This document shows positions 24,317-35,385 of a DNA stretch of 64,000 nt, piece after piece. The first letter of the stretch is position 1; the number at the start of each line of letters is the position of its first letter. The translations under genes were made by a program, and so were the position numbers. Below the pieces are notes generated by a model. The model worked only from the letters and a program-made list of their open reading frames with translations, ran no database searches and was not told the origin of the DNA. Source of the stretch: Echria macrotheca (lineage: Eukaryota; Ascomycota; Sordariomycetes; Sordariales; Schizotheciaceae); NCBI GenBank assembly GCA_030411725.1, contig MU839841.1:62001-126000 (forward strand). The letters run 5' to 3'.

Positions 24317-26883
24317 TCAATGTAACCCCCCACCACCATTCAACCTCCCTCCTGCCCCCTTAGTCGGACTCATCCTCCCATTTGTTGCCGTCCTTCCCTG
24401 ATGCTGATCAGGCGGCCGCTCATCATTAATCAGCTTCTCCATAAAAGCAATGTAATCATACTGCGCCTTGCCCCGGTCGGCCTGCATATCCGGCCCGGTA
24501 TGCGGCGGGATGATCTCGACCAGCTTCTCGATCACCTCGTCGGGCACGAGCGAGTGCCGCAGGTCCATCTCGGTGACGTACGGCTTGCCGTCGGCGACCT
24601 CCCGGAAGCTCTGGAACACCTGCTCGGCCGTGTTCTGGTCCTCGGTCGCCTCGACCATGAACCGGATGAACTGCTCAAACGTGACGCGGTCGCGCCCGTT
24701 GGACGTGGCGAGGAAGTACTCGTGCATCTCATCCTCGGAGAATACCAGGCCCAGAGACGCGAGCGCCGCGCTGAACTCGAGCTCGGCCAGGCTGTTGGTG
24801 TCGTCGCGGTCGAAATGGCGAAAGACCGACTCGAACTCTTCCAGTTGGATGGGCGTGAGGTTGGTCATGTCGCGCGCGACCATCTGGTTTTCGAGGAAGG
24901 CGAGCTTTTTCGCTACCGACGATTTTACGAGGGACAGCTCGTAGCAGAGCTCGTCGTATGTGTACGTCGTAAAGTCGTTCTCCTCGATGTTGGCCTCTTG
25001 GCACTTGATGTCAACCGCCTCGATGTTCTTGAGGTAGGCGTCGAGCGGCGGCACGTTGTCCGACACCTTTTGCGCGTGCACCAGCTGGTCCTCGACGTCG
25101 CCTTCTAGCCCGGATATGGCCAGTTGGATCGTATTGAGCGCCAGTGCAAAGTCGTTCGCCTTGTCGGCAAACGATTTCCGCAGCGCATTTTTGATGCTAT
25201 ACGACGTTGTCAGTTTTGTCTTATGTTTTTTTTTCAGAAGAAAACATACTCTCGGATCGTCTCATTGATGAGCTGCCCTCGGGCCATCTCTGACTTGGAC
25301 AGGTTCGCCCACTCCCGGTCCATCACGTCCAGCCTCAGCTCGGCTGGCGGCTCGTACGGTCGTAGCCTATACGTCCCGAGTTTGGTCTTGATGTTCCCGA
25401 GCAGAGTGGCGAGCTCCGTCTTCTCGGCCACCCACGCCCGCTTTTGTCCCCTCTTGTACGATGCAAAGGCCGCAGCTTGGGCCTTGGCATCTGCATACGT
25501 CCCCTCAAATGTAGCCTGCCGCCAGCTCTCGACCTGCTCCCGGATGGCCTTGAGCAGGGCGGCCATTCTCCGCTCGTAAGCGCTCTGCATCTCCCACGCA
25601 CCCTGCATGTTGTTGACAAACTTCTCCACACGACGGCCGGCGTTCTCGACCTTCTCCATCTGCGAGAAAGCATGGAACCAATAGGCAATGTACGTCATCA
25701 AACTTCTCTCGTCTGGCTTCGCAACGTCGCACACATCCTCGACGTCGAGCAGTTTGGGGATGCCAATCTCCTTGTGTGCGATATCAAACGCCATCTGCAT
25801 ATTCCCGCGGTGGTCTGACTTGTCCAGCGCATCGTAGTCGATCAGGTCCGGTCGGTGGATGTCGAGGAGCGCACAGAAAGCCAGGCCGTCGTTCCAGCTA
25901 GCGCTGAAATCACGCACATCAACCTCGTCGTAGCAGGCCGTCTTGCGCTGACACCACAGCAGCAAACCCTCCTTGGCCGTCATTCCCTCCTCGTTGATGT
26001 CGTTGATGGTAAACCGCAGAATCAGGGTCCAGATGAGGCCCAGGATAATCTTGCGATTGCCATCCACCACGTCCTCGGCACCGATATTCGTCATCTGGAT
26101 GCCGCGCGACTTGATGAAGTTGAGGGCCAGGTTGGCATTCTCGAAGCGCTGCACGCGCAGCTTGGGCTTGGCGGCATAGCGGCCGAGGGACTCGTTGGAC
26201 AGACACTCGAGCAGGTGGATCAGCATGACGCCGTCGCTCAGGTCCTGGACGAGGTCCTTGACCTCGAGCTCGCGGGCCTCGAGCTTGGTGTTGAGCCATT
26301 TGGTAAACGTCTTTTGCTGGACCGTGATCCAGCGCTGCTGCTCGGCGAAGGCCATCCTGGTGAGGCCCTGCTCGTGGGGCGGTTCGGTCGCCGCGAGAGC
26401 GTCGGCGGGGTTGGTCGAGGATCGATGGAAGCGGCTCTTCTTGCTGTCTCTGCGCGGGCTTGGTGTTCCTAGGCCGGTCGACCTCGAGCGCTGGAGCCGG
26501 TCGGCATGCAGCTGTTTTGCGTCGCGGCGAGTGCGCGCGGAGGGCGGGCTCTGCTGGGCGGACGGTGGTTGCTGGGTCGGGCAGCTGCCAGCGGTCGTGT
26601 TAAGCGATGACAGCGACGATGCACTGCTGATGACCGAGGAGCGACGGGAGTCGGAGTGCGAAAAGGTCGATTCGAGCTCCGAGGACGATGTCGACGAGGC
26701 TACCGAGTAGATGGAAAGCGAAGACGGGCGGCCAATTTGTGTGTTTGTGGTGTGGATGGGCTGGATATCGTCGCCGCATCTTTGTAAACAAAGATCGGGA
26801 AACTTCTCGTTGCTGGTGCTGGTGCTGGCCAATGCCGCCTGCTTGCCAGGGCTGGCGGGCCCCACTCCCGGCACTGCTTCCAT
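24317..26883 (-). CDS. Alpha-actinin (actin crosslinker)
   Basis: Exons 26883-25250 and 25196-24317, 837 residues; the 52-nt intron (GTATGT...TATAG) splits codon 545. Alpha-actinin crosslinks actin filaments and in filamentous fungi acts at septation sites and hyphal tips. Domains: a Ser-rich N-terminal extension (1-180), calponin-homology domains CH1 (about 187-293, KTFTKWLNTKL, LLECLSNESLG) and CH2 (about 302-406, GLLLWCQRKTACY, WNDGLAFCALL). Then come a short spectrin-like rod (about 407-655) and C-terminal EF-hands (DRDDTNSLAELE from about 674, a second near 708, a degenerate pair near 780-800). The rod is shorter than the four-repeat animal form, as usual in fungi. The N-terminal extension is unusual in length. 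ATG at 26883. Confidence 0.94.
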
Positions 26884-28493
26884 GGCGTCCTTCTAGTGGC
26901 TGGGCTGCAGCGGCTATCGATAACGCCCGATAGTTAATGTTTCTGGGGTCCTGGATTTGTTCCTCAGGACACTTGCTGTTTGTTGGTCTGGAATCAAGAC
27001 ATCGACTATTTTTCGACACAAGAGCGAGACCAAGAAATAGAGCTTGCAGCCCACGCTCTTGTGGCAGCGACAAGCGCCGGTTTATACGGATCATTCATGC
27101 CCAGCCGGAATAGGTACTTCACCTACCGGCCGAGGGGCTGTCAGTCGCATACAGCCTCGAAGCTGAAACGCAACTGTACCTTACGATGCATCCTCTGGGC
27201 CTCGCATCCACACCTCCTGCACCGTCCCATCTGCGAATCACATTCACAGTCCGACCTCCTCGGTGTCCTCGCCGAGCGGCGACCCTGCAGCACGCCGCCC
27301 CAGCCCCATTTGCTTGTTCATGCATCTGGTCTACGGCCGCAGCTCCGCGCTGGACGGATGCAGGTCGGTGGTGATCCATGGTGGGATGGAGTGTTGCTGT
27401 GGATGGCGAATCCGTCGATCTGCCTACCGTCTAAATCCTAATGGGGTGCTCGCGATGCTGATGCTGAGCTCTTTAGTTCTACGATAACCAAATTTGGTGC
27501 ACATTTTCTCTGAGCATGATCAAGCCGCCCTCATTTCCATCTCTCACTCCAAGCGATCCAGAGTTATGGAGCGGCAACGGTCCCAGAGGCGCTCTCGATG
27601 GCCATTCGTCACAGCGTGGCATCTGGCGACGCATGAAATTGGACCAGTCCAACCAACGGCGAAGAGACTCAAACAGGTCGTGCCGCAGGAATTTTTAACC
27701 TATGAGCTTCTAGAATTGCAGGACAGTTTTGAGGTCTTGTCTCCTCCCCATCGACCCCATCGATTGCCCTCTTCTTGTCTACCGATAGGCCTGTCTGATT
27801 CATGAAAATCTACCGACCTTCTAGATGAACACGGGAGGGTTGCTGCTCTTCCACACATCTGCCAGAGTCTAGAATTTATTGTGCAGCGTCTGAGCGCAGA
27901 TATCCTACTTGATCTCGGGTATTAGCGGTGGTGGTTTGATGTGTATTTTGCCTGTAGGGAGGGAGTTCGTCTCGTTGCCTTCCCCCCACTCTTCTGAGAA
28001 AAGATCTACCCGTGCCGCTGTTACCAGACCGTCGCTTCTGGAACTTGAGCTGCTGCTCTCATAGATCAGATAATAGGATTCCAGTCTGCGACTAAAAGTG
28101 CCAGTGCCGGAGTCGGGCGAAAGCGTGCCGAGAAGTTGTTCGACGGGGCTAGGATCACACTGGTTTCCGCTGTCAAGTTTGGGTGCATTGAAAAATCCGC
28201 GAACGCGTGATGATGATGGGCGGATACCCAGATTGCCAGACTAGGAATGTTGTCGCCGTCGCCCTCGAGGTTTAACCCAGGCGGAATTCGAGGTAAGCCA
28301 GATACTCGAAAAGCACTGGGGAGGGGCATCTGCATCTTCGAGCCTCCGGCAGGTTCCCGTGTCACGGTTCATCTCATGTCTTCTGATGTTTCTTCGATTA
28401 CCTGCAATATACCTTGGTTTTCCTATTTTAAACAGTCTTTGCTTGCAGCATTCATTAGTGGGTAGCCTACTATTCTCCGACCATGAATGCCTC

Positions 28494-28530
28494 TGCTATT
28501 GTCCGCTATTGTGGCTATTGTGACTATTGT
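28494..28530. repeat. Short tandem of GCTATTGT-type units
   Basis: Four consecutive 9-10-nt units, GCTATTGTCC, GCTATTGTG, GCTATTGTG and ACTATTGTC. Confidence 0.7.
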
Positions 28531-28729
28531 CCCTGCGACCAGGCGGCGCAGGGTCGTTGTCTACTGCGGAGCTATGTGGAGCGCTGTGGAGTGCCCCTGG
28601 CTGCATTGCCCAATCATCGGAGTTACCAGCGCAGGGCGGTGAGGGAGCCCCGCGATTCTGCCACTAGCAGTTGGCCAAAGCTCCAAAATTTTGGAACCCC
28701 GCTATCAAATCGAGGGCAGCTTCCAAACA

Positions 28730-28960
28730 ATACCTTCCCTCTTCTTTCCTTCCTCGTACCTTCACCAACTTTCAACCCAACCACGAAAGTTGCAACTGCG
28801 CATGGTTCCGACTGCGCTGACAAGCTTCTCTGGTTCCCTTTCTTATTAAATCCCCTCTTCCTCCGATTTCCTTCTACTCTTCCTTCCTTCCCCAATTCAC
28901 CACGCGCGCTCCTCCTCGAGGTTTCATCCACCACAGCGACTACTTCTGCCCATACCATCG
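28730..28960 (+). promoter_or_regulatory. Pyrimidine-rich tract upstream of PUS7
   Basis: Extended CTTCC/TTCCT-rich strand 150-380 nt before the start codon. CT-rich tracts near transcription starts are common in constitutive fungal promoters; its role here is inferred. Confidence 0.4.
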
Positions 28961-29109
28961 CAGTTGTAATCGTCTGAACCAGTCGCGCCCTGCCTTCTGG
29001 GAATTCCTTTCCTACATATTCCCATTCCATTACCACTTCCTACATCCCACTTCTCGCTTTCCCACTTACCACTTACAACTTACCACTTCCCCATTCTCCA
29101 TCCTCCATC

Positions 29110-32100
29110 ATGGCTCGTCGCGAGGGCCATCTCCCCGCGGTGCGCGCCGCAAGCGAACGCAGTCTGGGTATCACCCAGCGTTGCACTCCCATCTTCTTTG
29201 CCTGGATTGGTGATATCCGCAAGCGGTACGTTTCCTCCTTTCTCGATCGCGGACCAGCGGCTTGCTCGGTCGCACCCCTTCTATCTATACAATACCATCC
29301 TTGCCCCGCACCAATGATATGTCGCCGATCGGGCGAGAAGATGAGATCATGGCTTGACGCCGACCAGTTTCTCTTGTGTGCTTCTGTCTGGCTTGGCTAA
29401 TGCTCATCTAGATATACCGACTTCCTTGTATACGAAATTGGAAAGGATGGTGTGGTTATTCACCTTCGCGATTTTGAAGTTGATGAGGAGCAAGAGAAAC
29501 TAGTATGTCTTACCTTGACCTTTCACACAACGTGGAACTTTCTAACCTTTCTCATCAGGCACAGCAGTTCCGCTTGAGCAATCCTCGCAATGCCACGTCG
29601 GTTCACACTGGTCGGAACGGTGCGAACAATGGTGCGAACAATGGTCGTAACCTGATCACCGCCGGTCCGAATAGCAATAGAAACCTGCCGGCCGCCCCTC
29701 AGCCAGAGTTGAAGACAGTTTCCATCGCCGACCGGGAGGCCTTGGAGGCTCTTCTCGGCAAGACCACCGCCATGAAGCTGATTCAACTTGACGAGAATAT
29801 TCAAGGCAAGAAGAACATTCCCATCGATTCGCGTAGTGTTGTCTTCGATCCTATCAACGACAGATCCCAGCGCGTAGTCGTCCATCAGGTTCGTTTCACG
29901 CTTCCCCGCAAAAATATGATCAACGCTGATTATTCTTTTTCTAGGAAATCCGCCGCGTCTTTGAGAGCCGCATTGAGACTGTTGCAAACAGCACAGGTGT
30001 CATCACCGCTATGCCTTCCAAGCCGACCGTCAATAGCCGTCAGCAGAATCAAGGACAGGGCTCTCGCCGCAATGGCAACCGTGAGCAAAACAAGAGTTTC
30101 GGCCAACTCGGCGGCGAGTATCTTCATTTCACGGTCTACAAGGAGAATAAAGATACGATGGATGCTGTGAATACACTGGCACGCCTCCTCAAGATCAAGG
30201 CGACGAATTTCGGTTTTGCAGGAACCAAGGATCGTCGTGCCGGTACCACACAGCGCATCAGTGTGTTCCGCCAGCGTGCTAACAATCTTATCTGGATCAA
30301 CTCTCGCCTCCCGAATCTTAAGGTCGGCGACTTCAAATATTGCAAAGCCCCTCTCCAGCTCGGCCAACATGGCGGCAACGAATTCATCATCACCCTCAAG
30401 AACTGCCAGCCTCTGAACCCCAGGCCTATGACAATGGCGGACCAGCTGAAGATGATACAGTCTTCGCTCGAGACCGGACTTGCTTATCTTCAGCACCGTG
30501 GCTATCTCAACTACTTTGGTCTACAGCGATTTGGTACCTATAGCATCGGTACCCATTTGCTGGGCATGAAGATTCTCAAAGACCAGTTCGAGAGCGTCAT
30601 CAGCGATATTCTCCACGTCGATGAGCAGTATGTGGTCGACATTCTTGAGCACAAGGTCCCGCAAGGCAATGGGCCTGCTGCAGAGAGCAATCGCGACGAC
30701 TTTGAGCGCGCCAGGGCTATTACGGCGTGGAATATGACTAAGAACGCGCAGAAAGCCCTCGAAATGCTCCCCAAGCGATTCAGCTCCGAGGCCGCTATCA
30801 TTCAGCACCTCGGCAAGAACCCTAATGATTTCATGGGAGCGATCCTGAGCATCACCCGCGGTATGCGCATGATGTATATCCATGCGTATCAGTCCTACGT
30901 ATGGAACCATGTCGCCAGTGAGCGCTGGTCCAAGTATGGCAACAAGGTCGTTGTCGGAGATCTGGTTATGGTGGACGGCCAAGATGGCAAAGAGTTGAGC
31001 AACTTTGCGGACGACGTCGAGTTGTATCAGGACTCAACAGAAGAGGGCAGCTTTTACGCCCAGGCCAAACCTCTGACCGCGGAAGATGTGGCCAGCGGCA
31101 AGTACACCATCTTCGACGTGGTTCTTCCGACCCCTGGATATGACGTTGTCTATCCTCAGAATGACATTGGCGAATTTTATGTCACATTCATGGGAATGGA
31201 GCAGAACGGCGCTCTTAGCCCATACGACATGCGTCGCAAGAAGAAGGATTTCAGCCTCAGCGGCAGCTATCGTCATCTTCTTGGACGATTTATCTCGGAG
31301 CCCGAGTTCGCCATTCGGCTCTACTCGGACGACACAGAGCAGATGTACCCAACCGACCTAGATTTTTGCATGCACAACAAGGCAATGAAGAGATCCCAGG
31401 CTAACCAGCGCTCTTCCGCTTCGCCTGCGCCACGCCTTTCGGCTTCGCCCGCCCCAAAGGCCACACCGACGGCTTCACGTTGGGCCGATTTCTCCAAGAA
31501 CGCTAGCTACTATGACGGGCTGATGGATGAAAGCCGTCGTCGTCGCGCCACTCAATCGCCCCCTACCGACGGCACTATCACTATGCGGGATACATGGGCT
31601 CAGACAGGCCTCGATGCCAGCTCAAAGCGCGTTAAGCTCGCGCGGCACCAGGAGACTGTCAAGGAGACCGTGGAGACTGCTGAGACGGATAGCATTGGAG
31701 CGAACGTTGGCGGAGGTGGTGCCCCGTTGGTCTCGCCCACCAAAGTTGCGGCCAAACCGGCTTCCACCTCTGCCAGCCCAGAGAAGCGGTCCACCCCTGA
31801 ACGGGATGTGCCGAAAGTGTCGGTCGAGGACCCTCACGGCTGGTACGGTGGCTTGGTTCCGAGCGCCCAGGCTCCCACCCCGACAAAGTCCATTTGTGAG
31901 TTGAAGGCGAGCAGACATGCTCCTTCGGCAGCGAAAGGGCCTGACGACAAGACGAAGGTGAAGGAGACTCCCGTTGTCACCAAGATTGGCAAGATCGTTT
32001 TGCCTACGTTCTGCAAGCCTTCGGAGAATCCTATCCATTCGTCCAATGACTTCAGCCACGAGCTGATCAACAATCCTTCGGCGAAGAAGATTGCTGTGAT

Positions 32101-32194
32101 CCTTAAGTTCCAGCTTAAGACCAGCAACTATGCCACAGTCGTCCTCCGCGAGCTGATGGGCACCACCACCGAGGATCAGATGCGCGCCATCTAA
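29110..32194 (+). CDS. PUS7: tRNA/snRNA pseudouridine synthase PUS7 (TruD family)
   Basis: Exons 29110-29225, 29412-29502, 29559-29888 and 29945-32194; 928 residues. It isomerises uridine to pseudouridine in U2 snRNA, tRNAs and some mRNAs, in the nucleus and cytoplasm. TruD hallmarks: the N-terminal RYTDFLVYEI segment, the catalytic GTKDRR loop (Asp275) after ATNFGFA, and NYFGLQRFG. Further on are FRWEP-like and GMRMMYIHAYQSYVWN blocks, and the closing KFQLKTSNYATVVLRELM. Between residues about 660 and 892 there is a long low-complexity insertion (repeated SASPAP, many Ser/Pro/Lys) before that closing block, absent from the compact yeast enzyme. Residues about 80-100 carry an NGANNG repeat. 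All introns were fixed by frame and by the continuity of the conserved motifs. Confidence 0.95.
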
Positions 32195-33526
32195 CCGAGA
32201 TGCGACATACTGGGCTGTTGGAGATTCATTCCGAACCATCTTTGGAGAATCCACCCCAGATATTCAAGTTTGTACAGTATTTTGGGACGACAGAGCACCG
32301 AGAGTATTGCAGCATTGGGATCGCACAGCGATCAAACGATTCGACAGTACACCTATAGAGCATACTTCGTCAGGGCTGGGATAGATGGGCGAGCAGGCGC
32401 ATAATGGTTTTGCTTCTCTGGCTTTCTCCTGCTCAATTAGTCATTTCGGGCGTTTAGATACGGACGGATGGATGGTACCTGGGAGCATTTGGAGTTTACG
32501 ATACCCCTGACCCGTATAGCTGGATGAATTGCAATCGTATATGCTGCAGTTTGCTATCCCCGTTGCTTGTGTTTGTGTGAATACGGCGGTTCTGTGCGCC
32601 TTGTGCCTTGTGGAATGGCGACAAAAAAACAAACAGCCGTTCCGATGTGATAACGACGGCTTTCCAGTGATAAAAGTAAACTCGTATCAATATGTGCCTG
32701 TGACACGGTGGAAATACGTAAACCAGAAAATAGACAACATAATGTTGTCACCCGCTTGTTTGTTTCGTAGATATATATACACCGGGAGGGACTCGTAGTC
32801 AGAAATCGGTGACAAGACTGCTTGTTTGCCGCAAATCTACTTACACCCTCTCATCATCTCCTAGCATTACAACACCGCCAATAAGACCTATCCTTCCCAG
32901 GCCTGGACCATCTTGCGGGTCTGTAAGGCGGCAGATGTGAGATGGAGCTGGCTGGCCGTCATGACGTCTTATTGGGAGATACAACCAATAATCACTTTTG
33001 AAGCGGCCGTGAAGATGCAAGCATGGCGCATAATCTCCTGAGGAGTCGTAGTACTCCATGAAGCTGATCATATTTATCTGGCCCAAGTCTCCAACTAACT
33101 GCAGTCGAGACATTGAACGTGTTGTGTCATAATCATCATGATTCAGGGCATCTTCCTAGGACAGTACCGCATACTCATCATACTTGAATAGTCATTGTCC
33201 TAACAATCAAAGGATTGTATTATACAGAACATCGAAACTTTCTTGCTTCATAAACTGCCGCTTTTCCCAGACTTGTCTTCTGGCGATATACCCAAAACCA
33301 CAAACCCCACGTTTCGTCGGACCTCGCAGCCCGACCCAGTCTTTGTGCGAGAGCCAATCTCAAGTGACTGATACCATCCTATGTCGCGTATTTCACCTCC
33401 GCATCTTGGTAAGCGCTGGGTAGAATCCGTCCCGTGACTAAATCATCCAATCGCTAGGAATATTCTTATACTCGCTGAATTCTCAACCGTGAAGCCATAA
33501 CAAATGTTGAGACCGCCAGCACGCAT
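32195..33526. other. Convergent 3' regions, PUS7 and MKK1-type genes
   Basis: 1.3 kb between convergent stop codons. It is more A/T-rich than the flanking coding DNA. No domain-bearing frame or RNA gene was recognised. Confidence 0.45.
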
Positions 33527-35385
33527 CTAGGCCTCCGGTTCTTCTGCTGCTGGTTGGTCGTCCCATCCCCATACTTGCGACAGATACTTTCTCATATTGA
33601 CACGCTTCGGTCGCATCTCAAGCATCCAGGGGTGTTCCAGCATACGCCAGGGAGTGGCTCGGCGACTCCCTTCCTTCTCGAGACTTTCCAAAATTAGCGG
33701 ACTTTGCAGCACCAGACAAAGAAAATACATACCAGGCCTGGATAAAATACTTGAAATTATCACTCCAGAAAATGCGGGCGTCGGGTTCGTCCTTGAGCTT
33801 GGGAATGGGCTGGCGGACGATAAAGGTCAGAAGATCGATCAGATTGGCCCGAGGCTGCGCCTCGGTGCCGTCGGCAGGGAAGGGGAAGCGGTGCTGGGCA
33901 ACTTCCAGCAATGTAACCCCAGTAGACCAGACATCCGACGTGATAGTGTAGGTTTGGCCTGTAATACGTTCGGGTGCCATATAATAACTCGTGCCGATGA
34001 ATGTGTTGGCCTCGCCCTTAGTGCCGAAATCACCAGACACGCCAAAGTCGCACAGTTTGACATCGCCGTTGCGGCAGAGGAGGATGTTGCTCGGCTTGAT
34101 GTCGCGGTGGATGATCTTCTTGCTGTGAAGGTAGGTCAAACCATGAAGCACAGCCTCGGCAATCTTGCCCAAAACCTTCTCGCCCGTCCGACCACCGAGC
34201 TTCTTGACTTCCTTGTAGATGCTGTCAAGAGATCCGCCTTCGCAGAATTCCATGGCGATACTAATAGTAGCCGTGGAGGGATCGAGCCAGGCACCGTAAT
34301 AGCGGCAGATATATGGATTATCGCACTCCTTGTTAAACCCGAGTTCACGGAATATCTGTTTCTTCACATCCGGATCTGGGTTTGCCGTGATAATCTGAAA
34401 CTGTGTTAGCAGACTCTGTCTTGGATCTCACTTGCACACGTACCTTGAGCGCGAATACTGTTTCCCCCCCCTTGAGCTTACACCTCGTTACAGCGCCTCC
34501 AGCGCCTTCACCGAGCGACCCTAGCTCAACGATCCGTTTTTCGAGGCTGGCGATCCGCCACCCCTCATCGTCGAGCTCTCCGACGTCTAGCGTCCTCGCC
34601 TTTTCCAGGGCGAGATTATCGAAACCCTCTAGCAGCGCACGCACGCTCCCCTCCCGCTCCATATCAGTACCCCCGAGACCTTCGCTTGCATTGGAGTAGA
34701 TGGAGCCAACGGCAGAGACGGGATCTGGAGTCCCGTGGTTCCTTGCATTATTAGACCCGATGCCGTACGTGCTGGCAAAGGAGAGGGCGCTATACTGAGA
34801 CCCGGCGCTGGTGGGAATGCTGCCGCGGCCGTCAAGGGGACCGAAGCTACCACTCCTACTATGAGCGGCGCTGCTCTCGCTGCCACCGCTTGCGCTCATG
34901 CCCTGGATCGACGGACGACCCGGCTGTTGCTCATGTGGGACCGTCGTGCTGCCCTGGGGGGTGGCGAGATGGAGCACGGGCAATGACGGCCGGCCCGAGA
35001 CGGCGCCCGAGTTGCCAACCGCCTTCACATTGGGGGACGGGGGGATGGCGAGTCCGAGACGGGGTGCTCGGCCCGGTCGACCCATCGGCGGCCGGAGGAT
35101 TGGGGTGGGAGCCGACATGGTGGGAACCGGCGTGGAGGATTGGTCGGGCTGGATAGTCACAGCGAGTGTCAGTGAGTTCCATACTCATGGCTACGAAGAA
35201 GCGTCTTGATTGCGTGACGGCTTGTTTGATGAGTTGTCGGGAGAAGAAGCGGGGCGGGGAGCAGTTGAGACACTAGCTGGGGCATTTTGGGGTAGGATCA
35301 CGACGACAAAGGAGACGTAGTAAGGGAATTGTTTTCATACCCGAGACGCAGCGGAGTCGCTGCTCTGATTCCCGGAGTCGGCCAT
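33527..35385 (-). CDS. MKK1: MAP kinase kinase of the cell-wall integrity pathway (MKK1/2 type)
   Basis: Four exons: 35385-35341, 35148-34444, 34394-33733 and 33683-33527; 522 residues. It relays the signal from the MAPKKK Bck1 to the Slt2/Mpk1 MAP kinase. The 45-nt first exon encodes a Ser-rich start and splices in frame (192-nt intron, CTGAC branch-like motif) to DQSSTPVPTMSAPTPILRP. An ATG at 35118 is an alternative start. The N-terminal regulatory part contains QQPGRPSIQGMSASGGSESS and ends in DDEGWRIASLEKRIVELGSL. Kinase motifs: Gly-rich loop about 227-235, Lys250, HRD 346-348, DFG 366-368, activation loop with Thr375/Thr381, and GTSYYMAPE. The C-terminus RRATPWRMLEHPWM and VWGWDDQP is typical of the Mkk1/MkkA group. 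The VAIK-type Lys is the last residue of exon 2. Confidence 0.94.

Larger units (their letters stand above)
26884..29109. other. Divergent intergenic region, alpha-actinin / PUS7
   Basis: 2.2 kb between two divergent start codons. No domain-bearing frame is seen. A short GCTATTGT tandem (28494-28530) and a CT-rich tract before PUS7 are listed separately. The remainder shows nothing I can name. Confidence 0.45.

Noticed and set aside
24401..25108. 235-codon frame on the plus strand over the alpha-actinin EF-hand exon
   Set aside because: Antisense of a clearly conserved coding exon.
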